In this document: positions 52,501 through 58,496 of the stretch, in pieces
Numbering within the stretch: position 1 is the first letter of the stretch
Layout: every line of letters begins with the position of its first letter
Assembly (NCBI RefSeq): GCF_011682055.1
Contig: NZ_JAAQOM010000001.1
Coordinates: forward strand, 434,001-498,000
Source of the DNA: Telluria antibiotica
GTDB lineage: Bacteria > Pseudomonadota > Gammaproteobacteria > Burkholderiales > Burkholderiaceae_D
DNA length: 64,000 bases
Direction: 5' to 3'
Translations under genes and position numbers: made by a program
Notes under the pieces: generated by a model
Seen by the model: only the letters and a program-made list of their open reading frames with translations
The model's database searches: none
What the model was told of the DNA's origin: nothing

Positions 52501-53052
52501 CAACGACGACAGTGTCATGATCTCGCGTGAGGTTTTGGAGTCAGGTTCGGATTCGAGTTGCGGAACCGGTGCTTTCATTTTCTCCAAATACGCGGGCCAT
52601 GCAAGCGGAAAAATGCTTTTCACCTCCTCCTCATTAGCAAAAGCAAAACTGGGGCGCAGATTCGATCCAACCACGCGGAGGAAGTCAGGATCCGTCTCTT
52701 TGGCGCGGGCTGCCATGATATCGTTGATACGGCCACGATTGCCTCCCGTGTGAAATTCCTTTCTGATTAGAGTGAGATAATCGTAATCAATCGCTGCCCC
52801 ACGATTGCCTGGGGGGCGTGACGTAGATGTAATCGCAGCATCCGAGAATCCCATGACTCTCAGAATTCTATTTTTTTCTTCCGTGTCACCAGTAACGAGG
52901 TCGTATCCGACCCCAATTGTAGGATTGCCTCTCACATCCGTCAGGACCAGAGGCCCATCTTCGCCGACCTCGAGAGGATAAAGGAACTTGTACAGGTTGC
53001 TCACGAAGTCGCCGCTGACCGGGCTCTTCTGCCAAGAAAACCGATTCGTCAT
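43504..53052 (-). CDS. Giant type I-secreted protein: GH24 lysozyme-like + RTX + YD-like repeats + Ig-like domain
   Basis: This 3182-residue protein is the probable substrate of the adjacent exporter. Residues about 1-270 resemble phage-type GH24 lysozyme: Glu28/Glu31, Asp39 and Thr45 in a segment ending DVRGNPTIGVGYD, then TLSSLTWNGGVGLLG and GLQKRRFFEAEVF. Around 385-440 are RTX-like nonapeptides (GRDTLVGGKGSDLMFGG). Residues about 700-1240 hold a glycine/Asp/Asn beta-roll region, including four 41-residue units each starting GDGG. About 1430-2950 are YD/Rhs-like repeats (W-x-x-x-DGS-x-G-x-D and YDAAGN). Residues about 2957-3060 form an Ig-like domain (RAPVAVVELTP...SDPDEGE), then the C-terminal export region. 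ATG 53052 has GGAAAG upstream; an earlier in-frame ATG at 53088 has no ribosome site. Adhesin or secreted muramidase are both possible. Confidence 0.9.
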   Translation of the reverse strand: MTNRFSWQKSPVSGDFVSNLYKFLYPLEVGEDGPLVLTDVRGNPTIGVGYDLVTGDTEEKNRILRVMGFSDAAITSTSRPPGNRGAAIDYDYLTLIRKEFHTGGNRGRINDIMAARAKETDPDFLRVVGSNLRPSFAFANEEEVKSIFPLAWPAYLEKMKAPVPQLESEPDSKTSREIMTLSSLTWNGGVGLLGTKLPTALSQGNRAEAWYEIRYGSNKRYDRGLQKRRFFEAEVFGLYDDPGKVTAAEATNVLQMLSEKRVKIMEYEHALGQPPDGKPIPKANLIRGMSPLNAANVDFKDLIKAGFSPTIKTLNEELAPAATAYVANLNQRYAGINLIGKILQTDAWSPVRNPSNIYVAWDAGASLNVSPNETGTFASGTASLLVGQMGRDTLVGGKGSDLMFGGDGDVLRAGTGNETLVADGGAETFEGNANATVNYEVLTRNGGVVHVKQTKARDALFIDNLQAGITFGSKTVAVAGKAMTWTDAADPAMTYRFVPGAAKGGVGTLTISGGRAGNAQIVIDDFDLGQAQQAGYLGIHLTDRPQVKLGQSVDGTTVKGTLAPLDISFATTVDYARTVELDLSGIDLDKLRLNTGADNLQVTDGKVTITVGAGEAGVTLGLVYLDPAASATAQLRVGLVGDEGDAADASTLSVAFDRSDTPAAPDFSHNQGLAPEQMTVDRNGVPVTIDAYKGGDGSYSVDGRGGPISVKLGNGNNIVAAGAADDAIVVGNGDNRLALGGGNDIFWAANGDNVVEAQGSTAIGYLGYGHNRFYGNGEVGLAAALDAAETGTPRSRKGNLVTFGGGQATVVAGAGNDLYLLGDADAVVVLGAGNSTVAGGVVGSQLVDTWNTRLRRDQDGYHIDYLDMNVTSTSTTPVQDGYDGNTMQGLAVGGGNTTIFGGSGNNVIMAGNGLNYIDAGSGNSSIWGGSKGDTIFGGTGDVLIDGMGGDDVIHVESGKDLVYGGSGNNSIYGGSGNATIYAGSSPDRASADGDNYVEAGSGDTIVYGSSGNDTLMGGSGHATLVAGDGNATIVGGTGSTVIQGGAGHDVIWAGDGGTTDMPTTILAGTGDTTIYGGRGVDVIQGGAGTTLIYTGDGGTPDARTTVVGGSGDTTIHVGSGFASVQGGSGQTVIFGGDGGSAAAPDVLVAGSGPTTIYGGTGVAQIHGGSGDSVLYAGDGGTYDAPTVLYGGVGRTTLVGGSGVSQLIAGTGPDTFELDGSGTTTIFGAKQDDVIRFGPGITLDDVTLTPTLYDDGSTALVIDAGGSATLVGGIGDGVDAFQFDDGTVLSRTQLMHGGQMGTLDLAGNGHELLVSNVDGEDLRGTDTTYTAFAYGDGSVVHAASGSSTLVGGGADITYAVETLESHTVVRSSAADDVLQLTVANADDVQLVPGRGFQELRFGASGSVRVEGTPAQTLQTVQFADGTRTTMTDLATRNGVRFDNADGSYGLMRHDSQGNVTVAFYSSTGVKQSRTWSRADGSSGSDTYRIDGSSTGTVRQSDGSTATYEDDGRGMVTTQLRDVRGAFTGSTVATTGPQGRAVTTYDANGAKLSTTWTRADGSHGTDVFAADGSASGTAVGADGTQVAYSDDGKGLRTERHLDPAGALTSTVVTRTDAAGNVTTTNADAAGATVSDTWRHPDGAHGGDFFNADGSSSGYTYAPDGSYTTYVDDGKGTTSTTAFNAAGVAIGVTTTTPADSGGVRTDNPDGTYVVRTGSGSNLTWTTYSAAGVKLSDSWSRADGSSGGDVFQAGGVVTGRTYRPDGSYAIRSSDGSGVSTETFYDVNGNKTGGTYTLTNAGVQSITEQFDANGRLIGETWRHADGRTGSDPAGARDMFGLQFGATMVTFGTAGTVMNGVTIRIPQDTPTARMGAEAEMFITVNGVAGTSYSIRGFNPIGSPTRTTLEMYDALTGIVFTGTDTTTAGTSWRFSQKGKESLYLDGFGNGVMTGYASDGHRVSDMWFHNDGSAGYTFYGADGSWHGQVVDVHGVVTTVDSGGVVGQEGPTSVGDPTGTGVAPDAPTPSAPAQLGAAATAPVTHDDRSAVVGVGYVEPTRTFSRVDGQTVESVVTPLGSAVVSVNGVVAATVDTDPGYSLQRSIDGKTYRWNYDPAGILLARTVDDGNGVTTTETLDAAGRLTGSSLTIAMADGSVRTVQYDAADRAVGSSTTTVAGTVTTTLLYDAAGAAIGSRVTTSDGAGSSGTIVYDAAGNVSASSRVEVLAPGTVRITQFDASGAQTGAYMMAVDAAGNITTSNYDAAGRLTGSVAAMPNTDGAYRTGNYDAAGKLTSSTVLGFDGDSTVLSVYDAHGTLLRSSAVGPDAVLTSSDNAGATVQYRPDGSSDVTHDDGRGNREVISYSSGHVMTARAWQQSDGSHGTDRYEPDGRVTGDAVATDGSRSTFVTDTAGTRTTTRWSDVGAVLGTTVTAIVDGASRTTFYGADGAPQSARWSEADGTTVNVIYVADGGRTETRQIADGTSSVMTDDAKGNVETLFYDAAKHKTKRIWKLADGAYGNDLFDAFGASVGHAVNADGSTVDSTDDAHGNTSWIKKSAAGVEIERGWHYADGTQKTLWSPGDSMTHVKEQAADGTYVIRVFDNLGNLFVTNYDAAGNETTESWQTPDGAHGSGERDSDGVLRTYAWDATGRQTRFAMTRPDGSSYVTLFHSDGGSDSTDTTVPDAHGIVTATSTYFGPGGTYLGHATGLSDGHGNSTLQRWDASDVLIEQRWTRSDGTSGSGDGLVDEAQVTDADGRHLVRRINVFGVVTSDTWTADDGSHGSDTFGDDGTTEGTAIRADGGHRDYVNRANGEARWTDYDAAGHALAGYQKYANGQFSGYTNTYTGDFLSGDTWYQSDGSYGSDRYEPDGSSSGSNYSASDATTYSYTINTDNVAFYNYTAPDGRHGTSSWYPDGSNSSTDYAVDQTYTTTVNDAAGNSVVTYYDQYGYKLRDTWTHADGSTGSDVFEPNRAPVAVVELTPQRAQEASPFSYVLPTALFSDPDEGEVLGYSIRGADGTAPPDWLHFDPATMTLSGTPAAGSAGALQLQVVATDRGGLTGVAPIELDIDSAGTATAHQSDGSARVATAAIIESVMPDGQVVPTFDAVRFAQAYAAAQAGETIANHWAIADTLLAAHLGGPAMGVVEMAYLDVQRTQMDGVAVAAGGGPTDASAGVAGPNGLIWSGVRQTPGALA
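49470..49895 (-). repeat. Exact-period 123-bp tandem coding repeats in the giant gene
   Basis: GDGG-starting units recur at about 49890, 49767, 49644 and 49521 on the minus strand, exactly 123 bp (41 codons) apart. Unit consensus: GDGG, then an Ala/Pro-containing stretch, TGDTTIYGG, GVxxIQGG and GxTxIxxG. Units differ by many silent and replacement changes, so the duplication is not recent. The region encodes part of the beta-roll segment. Confidence 0.85.
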
Positions 53053-53116
53053 ATAAATTCTTTCCGTATTGAACGTGAAACATTGCAATGATCATGCACA
53101 GCTTCCGAGACGATAG

Positions 53117-53842
53117 CTATCGCGAACGCACTTTGATGGTCTTAAATGAGCACATCGGCGCAAGCCCATACTGCGTCTGTCTAAACACCTTTGGTCCGAC
53201 GATAAAAACTGGGGCTCCTCTGTAAACCCGCAGTCGCGCATTGGCGAGCAAATTATCGATGACCGATGCATCGAGTCGTAACGGGCCCGACATATCGTCG
53301 GCCATCAAAACATTTTCCTCGACATATCGCTGGTCCGGCTTGCCATCACATCCGCCGCTCGACTTCATCCGGCGAAGTTGCAAGATCGTTTTTGTTTTTC
53401 CCGGCACTGTCCCATACGGCGAGAACTGATCGGCCATAGGACCGCGCCAAATAAACATTTGCTCATTATTCTTTTTGAAGATGCTGGCCCGGTATTCATA
53501 CATGTCTTCTGGAGCGACACCACGATCCAGGTCGGCGAAATAGGCGCTGGCTCCTACCTGCAGGTATTTTTCGATATGCGCGACGAAATCGAGGCTCGGA
53601 TTGGAAACTGGCTGAAGCGGCGGCATCTCAAACGCACCGCTCAGCGCCGCGGCAACACATGCCTCCGGCATCGCGGGATAGCGCCGGAAATACGTCTGGA
53701 TTTCCTTGCGCAAATTGGCGCAAATCGGGTCATCGGGTATGGCGGAGCTTTGAACCGCCCAGTGACCTCCATGCTCGGCAGACATGGCGCCATGCTGCAT
53801 CAGAATCAATACAGCGCTGGTGATGGCAAGTATGGTACGCAT
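53117..53842 (-). CDS. Secreted four-cysteine protein, paralogue 1, upstream of the giant gene
   Basis: The 241-residue protein has a signal peptide (MRTILAITSAVLILMQHGAMSA) and no domain I recognise. It shares with the next gene four cysteines in matching contexts (ICANLRKE, PEACVAAAL, GGCDGKPD, PMCSFK), EKYLQVGASAYFADLDRG and EDMYEYRA. Other shared features are FIWRGPMAD, YGTVPGKTKTILQ and a final FIVGPKVFRQTQYGLAP. A periplasmic or outer-surface protein with two disulfides is likely. AGGAGG before ATG 53842 fixes the start. It lies 64 bp before the giant gene. Hypotheses: immunity to the lysozyme domain, or a secretion/anchoring accessory. Confidence 0.8.
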   Translation of the reverse strand: MRTILAITSAVLILMQHGAMSAEHGGHWAVQSSAIPDDPICANLRKEIQTYFRRYPAMPEACVAAALSGAFEMPPLQPVSNPSLDFVAHIEKYLQVGASAYFADLDRGVAPEDMYEYRASIFKKNNEQMFIWRGPMADQFSPYGTVPGKTKTILQLRRMKSSGGCDGKPDQRYVEENVLMADDMSGPLRLDASVIDNLLANARLRVYRGAPVFIVGPKVFRQTQYGLAPMCSFKTIKVRSR

Positions 53843-53988
53843 GGCATGAGCCTCCTGATAAGTGGACTGGGTCTTGTGAACAGCACGGGGCATCAGTAAA
53901 TTCTCCAGACATTTGCGACGGCCTCCACAAAAATTATTAGCAGTCTTTGTCCTATAAAATTTTTATTCAACCAACAAATATTGGATCG

Positions 53989-54705
53989 CTACTTCTTCTT
54001 AAAACTGCATATCGGAATAAATCCTATAGGCGACTGGCTATAAACATCTGGACCGGAAATCAGGATCGGCTGGCCATTGTGGAGACGCAGGCTGGAATCG
54101 ACCAGCAGATTGCGAGCGGTCGAGTCTTCGAGCTTTAACGGCCTGGACAGATCCGGAGTCATCAGGATCAAATGCTCGTTAAAATCGCGATCCGGTTTGC
54201 TGACGCATCCTCCGAGCGGGTTTGGAACCCGGTATTGCAAGATGGTCTTCACTGCCCCGGGGACGTTTTGATACGGCGTGATGGGGTCATCAAATTTCCC
54301 CCTCCAAACGAAAAATGCTCCGCCTTCTTTCCGCGTCACGTCCGCTCGGTAAAAATACATGTCTTCCACCGGCTTCCCAGCATCCTGGTCGGCAAAAAAG
54401 TCTTGCGAGAATACCTGCATGTATTTTTCAATGACGGCAGCAAAGTTCCGGCCGGGATAGGCTATCGGTTCCCATGGAGGAAGATCGAAGGCACCTCCCA
54501 GTGCCGTCCCGATACACACCGCAGGAAGCTTCGGGTAACGATGAAAATAGTCGTCAACGACCTTTTGCAACCTGTCGCACAACGGATCCTGCGGAAGGTC
54601 AGGGTTGGGAATATCCAGCTTCCATTTTGGCCCGGCCCCTGCCTGCGCAATGCAATGCAACGTGAGAATTAAAACACCGGCGGCGACGGCACGGAAGGCG
54701 CGCAT
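53989..54705 (-). CDS. Secreted four-cysteine protein, paralogue 2, overlapping the ABC exporter gene
   Basis: The 238-residue protein has a signal peptide ending IAQAG and aligns along its length with paralogue 1: LCDRLQKVVDDYFHRYPKLP, AVCIGTALGGAFDLPP, VIEKYMQVFSQDFFADQDAG, VEDMYFYRAD, FVWRGKFDD, NVPGAVKTILQYR, GGCVSKPDRDFNEHLILMTP and ICSFKKK. All four cysteines are kept although overall identity is moderate, so the pair is an old duplication. Its ATG (AGGAG 9 bases upstream) lies 37 bp inside the end of the ABC exporter gene, which makes it part of the type I operon. Function unknown. Confidence 0.8.
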   Translation of the reverse strand: MRAFRAVAAGVLILTLHCIAQAGAGPKWKLDIPNPDLPQDPLCDRLQKVVDDYFHRYPKLPAVCIGTALGGAFDLPPWEPIAYPGRNFAAVIEKYMQVFSQDFFADQDAGKPVEDMYFYRADVTRKEGGAFFVWRGKFDDPITPYQNVPGAVKTILQYRVPNPLGGCVSKPDRDFNEHLILMTPDLSRPLKLEDSTARNLLVDSSLRLHNGQPILISGPDVYSQSPIGFIPICSFKKK

Positions 54706-56828
54706 GGCATCGGTCTCCTGGCAAGTGGGCCGGAACGGCCGATTGCAACGGTCCTGTGCACGACCAGGCTGCGCGGCAATTTATGGGTGATGAACAACAC
54801 GATGCGCTCGCGTCCCAGCACGTTGATGGTCTTGGCGACCTGGTCGGCCGTTTCTTCGTCCAGGCTGCTGGTCGCCTCGTCGAAGATCAGGATGCGTGGC
54901 CGCTTGAGCAGGGCGCGGGCGATGGCGAGGCGCTGGCGCTGGCCACCCGACAGGCCGACGCCGCGTTCGCCGAGCACGGTCTGGTACCCCTGGGGTTGGC
55001 GTTCGATCGCCTCGTGCATTTCGGCCATGCGGCAGGCCTCGACGACATCATCGAATGTGGCGTGGGGATTCGCGGCCATCAGGTTGTCGAGGATCGTTCC
55101 CGAAAAAAGCACGGTCTCCTGCGGTACGACACCGAAGTGCGACCGCAGTTCGTTCGCCGATAACGTCGAAATATCGACGCCGTCCAGCAGGATCCGCCCG
55201 CCGGCGGGGCGATAAAAGCCCTGCAGAAGTTTCGTCAGTGTGCTCTTGCCGCTGCCGGACGGTCCGGTGATCGCCACCGTCATGCCCGGCTCGACCCGCA
55301 GCGAAAAGTTTTCGTACAGCAGCGGCTGCTGTTCGTGATAGCGGAAGCTGATCGCTTCGATATCGATGCGGCCAGGGCCACCGCCCTGCCGCGAAGGCGT
55401 TACAGAATAGGGCTCGACGGGCGCGTTCAGGATATCGCCGAGGCGCTGCACGGACATCCGGGCCTGCTGGAATTGCTGCCATAGACCCACCAGGCGCAGC
55501 ACGGGTTGCGACACCCGCCCTGCGAACATCTGGAATGCCACCAGCATGCCGATGCTGAACGCGGGATCGTGAATGACCGTATAGGCGCCGAGTACGAGCA
55601 CCCCGAGGGTCATCGCCTGCTCGAGCACGTTGGCGACCGTCGAATACGTATTGGCCGTCTGCCGCGTTCGAAAACTGGCCTCCAGATAGGTCGCCAGGAA
55701 GCCGTCGTAGCGCTCCCGCAACTGCGGCTCCATCTGCAGGCTTTTCACGGTGTCGATCCCGGCCACGTATTCCGTCACGAACGCCTGGTTGCGGGCGCCG
55801 AGGGCGAACTGTTCGTTCAGTTGCTTGCGGAACAGCGGGGCGACCGCCGCACTGCATGCCGCCAGCAGCACGAGCACGAAGCCGACGAGTACGCTCAGCT
55901 TGATGCTGTAGCACAGCATGATGGCAACGAAAATCGCGAGGAAGGGAATGTCCAGCACCAGGGCGACGGCGGCGCCCGCGAGGAACTCGCGTATCGATTC
56001 CACCCCATGCAACCTTGCCGCGATGACACCCGTCGCCCGCTGCTCGAAATACCGCGGCGGCAATTTGAACAGGTGCTGGCACACCGCGCTTCCCAGCACG
56101 GCGTCGACGCGGTTTCCGGTGTGAAGAATGAGCGTTTGTCGGGTCCAGCCGAGGATCGCGCTGAAGACCATGAACAGGCCCATGCCGGCGGCGATCACCC
56201 ACAGTGTGCTCTCGGTGCGGTGCACGACCACCTTGTCGATGATGACCTGGGTGAACAATGGCAGCCCGAGTGCCAGCAACTGGATGCCCAGCGAAGCGAG
56301 CAACACCTCGCGCCAGACCTTGCGGTGTTTCAGCAATTCCGCACCGAACCAGCGGAAACCGAACGCGGACGCTTCGTTGCGGGGCATGTCCGGGTCGGTC
56401 ACGGGTTCTGGCACCGCGCTGCACCACATGCTCCACGGCAGGAGCCTCTCGCCGAATGCGGTTAAGGGCAGCGTCACGGGCATGTCGCTGCCAGCCTCGA
56501 ACACGACAACATCCATGCCCTTGCGCGCGACGACCAGCGCGGGCACGAGCTTGGCGTCGAGCGCGAGCAAGACAAGAACGGGGCCGCGTACCGCTGAAAG
56601 GTCCACCGTGCCCAAGCGCAACTCCGCCTTGAGTCCCAATTTGCGCGCTGCATGGACCAAATCGTCCGGCTTGTAAGGCGGCGGAAACTGTTGCAGCAGC
56701 AGCGGCGGACTGAACGGCACGCGATGGATCGTGCAAAGGCACCCGAGGGACGAGACAAAATCACTTTGACCGATGGTCGGCACGCTGGGCGGGACATGGT
56801 CCTCGTCCGTTTCGATCATGTCGCGCAT
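54669..56828 (-). CDS. Type I secretion ABC exporter (HlyB/RtxB-like, inactive C39-like domain)
   Basis: The 719-residue protein has an N-terminal C39-like domain (about 20-140), in which the protease Cys position reads Ser (SSLGCLC) and no catalytic His is apparent (LVPALVV), so it should dock rather than cleave the substrate. Six membrane helices follow (about 170-440; IQLLALGLPLFTQVIIDKVV). The ATPase has Walker A GPSGSGKST, signature LSGGQRQRLAIARALL, Walker B ILIFDEATSSLDEET and H-loop ITHK. The C-terminus runs past the usual end into the next gene's start. It opens the minus-strand type I operon opposite the glycosyltransferase. Confidence 0.94.
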   Translation of the reverse strand: MRDMIETDEDHVPPSVPTIGQSDFVSSLGCLCTIHRVPFSPPLLLQQFPPPYKPDDLVHAARKLGLKAELRLGTVDLSAVRGPVLVLLALDAKLVPALVVARKGMDVVVFEAGSDMPVTLPLTAFGERLLPWSMWCSAVPEPVTDPDMPRNEASAFGFRWFGAELLKHRKVWREVLLASLGIQLLALGLPLFTQVIIDKVVVHRTESTLWVIAAGMGLFMVFSAILGWTRQTLILHTGNRVDAVLGSAVCQHLFKLPPRYFEQRATGVIAARLHGVESIREFLAGAAVALVLDIPFLAIFVAIMLCYSIKLSVLVGFVLVLLAACSAAVAPLFRKQLNEQFALGARNQAFVTEYVAGIDTVKSLQMEPQLRERYDGFLATYLEASFRTRQTANTYSTVANVLEQAMTLGVLVLGAYTVIHDPAFSIGMLVAFQMFAGRVSQPVLRLVGLWQQFQQARMSVQRLGDILNAPVEPYSVTPSRQGGGPGRIDIEAISFRYHEQQPLLYENFSLRVEPGMTVAITGPSGSGKSTLTKLLQGFYRPAGGRILLDGVDISTLSANELRSHFGVVPQETVLFSGTILDNLMAANPHATFDDVVEACRMAEMHEAIERQPQGYQTVLGERGVGLSGGQRQRLAIARALLKRPRILIFDEATSSLDEETADQVAKTINVLGRERIVLFITHKLPRSLVVHRTVAIGRSGPLARRPMPCAPSVPSPPVF

Positions 56829-56949
56829 ATGTCGCCCGCTGTGACTTGTCGGTTCGTGAGAATCCCGGGTTGGGCGCGTCGTAAGTTCATTTGTACATGA
56901 TTAAAAGAAATCTTCCAACGAACATACTTGAACTGCAACTTATTGTCTA

Positions 56950-56965
56950 GTTGCAACATTGCAAC
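56950..56965. promoter_or_regulatory. Inverted repeat between the ABC exporter and glycosyltransferase genes
   Basis: GTTGCAACATTGCAAC has 7 of 8 matching pairs and lies 45 bp before the glycosyltransferase start and 122 bp before the exporter start. A perfect 10-bp palindrome sharing its core, CATTGCAATG, is found at 53081-53090 just before the giant gene. A common regulator is possible; no regulator gene is in the module. Confidence 0.45.
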
Positions 56966-57009
56966 AAGAACGTTAATTGTGTCTGATAGAATTTCCCCAA
57001 AGGAAACTC

Positions 57010-58257
57010 ATGAACTACTTGTTCGTCCACCAAAATTTCGCTGGCCAATACCTCCACTTGGTGCGCCATCTTGGCGCTCAGCCGGGCAACCAGGTCGTTT
57101 TCCTGACCCAGCATCAGCATTTCACGCTTCCTGGGGTGAGGGTGATTCGCTATCGTCCACCGCGTGCGCCCTCGCCCGGCGTGCATCATTACCTGCAGGA
57201 CACGGAAGCGGCCATCCTGAACGGGCAGAGCGTGGCCCGCATTGCCCTCGACCTGCGCGCGAGCGGGTTCGTTCCGGACGTCATGGCCGGGCACAATGGC
57301 TGGGGGGAGATCTGGTACTTGAAGGACGTATATCCGGACGTGCCGCTGATCGGCTACTTCGAGTTCTTTTACCGCCAGTTTGGCGCCGACGTCGGCTTCG
57401 ATCCCGGTGATGTGCACAGTCCGGATACCGGACCGCGCATCCGCAGCAAGAATATGGGTAATCTGCTGGGTCTGGATACGGTCGACATCGGCGTATGCCC
57501 GACGCATTGGCAGCGGTCAGGCTACCCTGCTCGTTATCACGACAAACTCAGACTCATGCACGAGGGAATCGACACGGCATGGGCGAGCCCATTGGACAGC
57601 GCGACGTTCACGTTGCCCGGCGGGCGCATCCTCAGCAAGGAGGACGAGGTCCTGACATACGTCGCGCGCAATCTCGAGCCGCACCGGGGCTTTCCGATGT
57701 TCATGCGCAGCCTTCCCGGCATTCTCAGCCGTAGGCCCCATGCCGAGGTATTGATCGTGGGCGCGGACGGCACGTCGTACGGCCCTCCCCGCGCAGATGG
57801 CCGCAGCTACCGCGAAGCGATGCGCGCCGAACTGGAGGACGACGTCGACTGGACTCGGGTGCATTTTCTGAATCAAGTGCCCTATGGGCAGTTCCGCGAC
57901 ATGCTGCGCGTATCGCGCTGCCACGTCTACCTGACCTATCCCTTCGTGCTGTCGTGGTCGATGCTGGAAGCCATGTCGATGGGCTGCGTCGTAGTAGGCT
58001 CTTGCACCGCCCCGGTCACGGAAGTCATCGTGGATGAAGACAATGGCTTCCTGGTCGATTTTTTTGACACCGACATGCTCGTTCGAAAAGTGGTCGACGT
58101 GCTGGAGGCCGGTCCCGCGCTCGCCGCCATGCGTAGTTCCGCACGATCGACCATCGTCGAGCGCTACGACTTGCAGGCAGTCTGCTTGCCACGGCAGCTC
58201 GCATTGCTCACGGAAGCACGAGAACTGCTGCGTGGCCGGGCGCACACCTTCTCGTGA
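57010..58257 (+). CDS. Glycosyltransferase (GT4-type, GT-B fold)
   Basis: The 415-residue protein starts MNYLFVHQNFAGQYLHLVRH, the N-terminal Rossmann strand of GT-B enzymes. It has AGHNGWGEIWYLKDVYPDVP, YVARNLEPHRGFPMFMRSLP (start of the nucleotide-sugar domain), EVLIVGADG, and the C-terminal SMLEAMSMGCVVVGS...TEVI with the acidic residues used in sugar-nucleotide binding. ATG 57010 follows AAAGGAA; the frame extends upstream without support. It is divergent from the type I exporter gene and is the only enzyme in the module. Glycosylation of the giant protein or of a surface polymer are the candidate roles. Confidence 0.88.
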   Translation: MNYLFVHQNFAGQYLHLVRHLGAQPGNQVVFLTQHQHFTLPGVRVIRYRPPRAPSPGVHHYLQDTEAAILNGQSVARIALDLRASGFVPDVMAGHNGWGEIWYLKDVYPDVPLIGYFEFFYRQFGADVGFDPGDVHSPDTGPRIRSKNMGNLLGLDTVDIGVCPTHWQRSGYPARYHDKLRLMHEGIDTAWASPLDSATFTLPGGRILSKEDEVLTYVARNLEPHRGFPMFMRSLPGILSRRPHAEVLIVGADGTSYGPPRADGRSYREAMRAELEDDVDWTRVHFLNQVPYGQFRDMLRVSRCHVYLTYPFVLSWSMLEAMSMGCVVVGSCTAPVTEVIVDEDNGFLVDFFDTDMLVRKVVDVLEAGPALAAMRSSARSTIVERYDLQAVCLPRQLALLTEARELLRGRAHTFS

Positions 58258-58331
58258 CGAGTCAGCGAAGTCACTCAAATTGACGACCTTGAACCCGGTC
58301 AAAGCAGGTCCGCACAGGCGATTTATGCTGC

Positions 58332-58359
58332 AAAAAAGCTCGCCGAAGCGAGCCTTTTT
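58332..58359. terminator. Bidirectional intrinsic terminator
   Basis: GCTCGC-CGAA-GCGAGC forms a tight stem-loop with A6 on the left and T5 on the right. It ends the glycosyltransferase transcript 75 bp after its stop and can act on minus-strand transcripts too. It stands 35 bp from copy D. The 58258-58678 gap otherwise holds only copy D. Confidence 0.88.
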
Positions 58360-58393
58360 CAATTCCCAAAGCAGAGTTTCCAAGGGGAAACCT

Positions 58394-58496
58394 CACTCCC
58401 ACTCGATCATCAATGGCTGAGCAAAGCTGTTGAATTTCAGAGTCATTCTCGAGCCCTCTCAGGGCCATGCCACGAATGATACCATGATGAACGAGC
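58394..58496 (-). repeat. Copy D of a four-copy dispersed element
   Basis: It begins CACTCCCACTCGATCATC and ends CACGAATGATACCATG. Read on the minus strand the last codons in one frame are F-A-Q-P-L-M-I-E-W-E-stop, compared with A-E-P-L-I-I-E-W-E-stop in copy B. A terminator lies 35 bp away on the conserved side. Confidence 0.65.
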
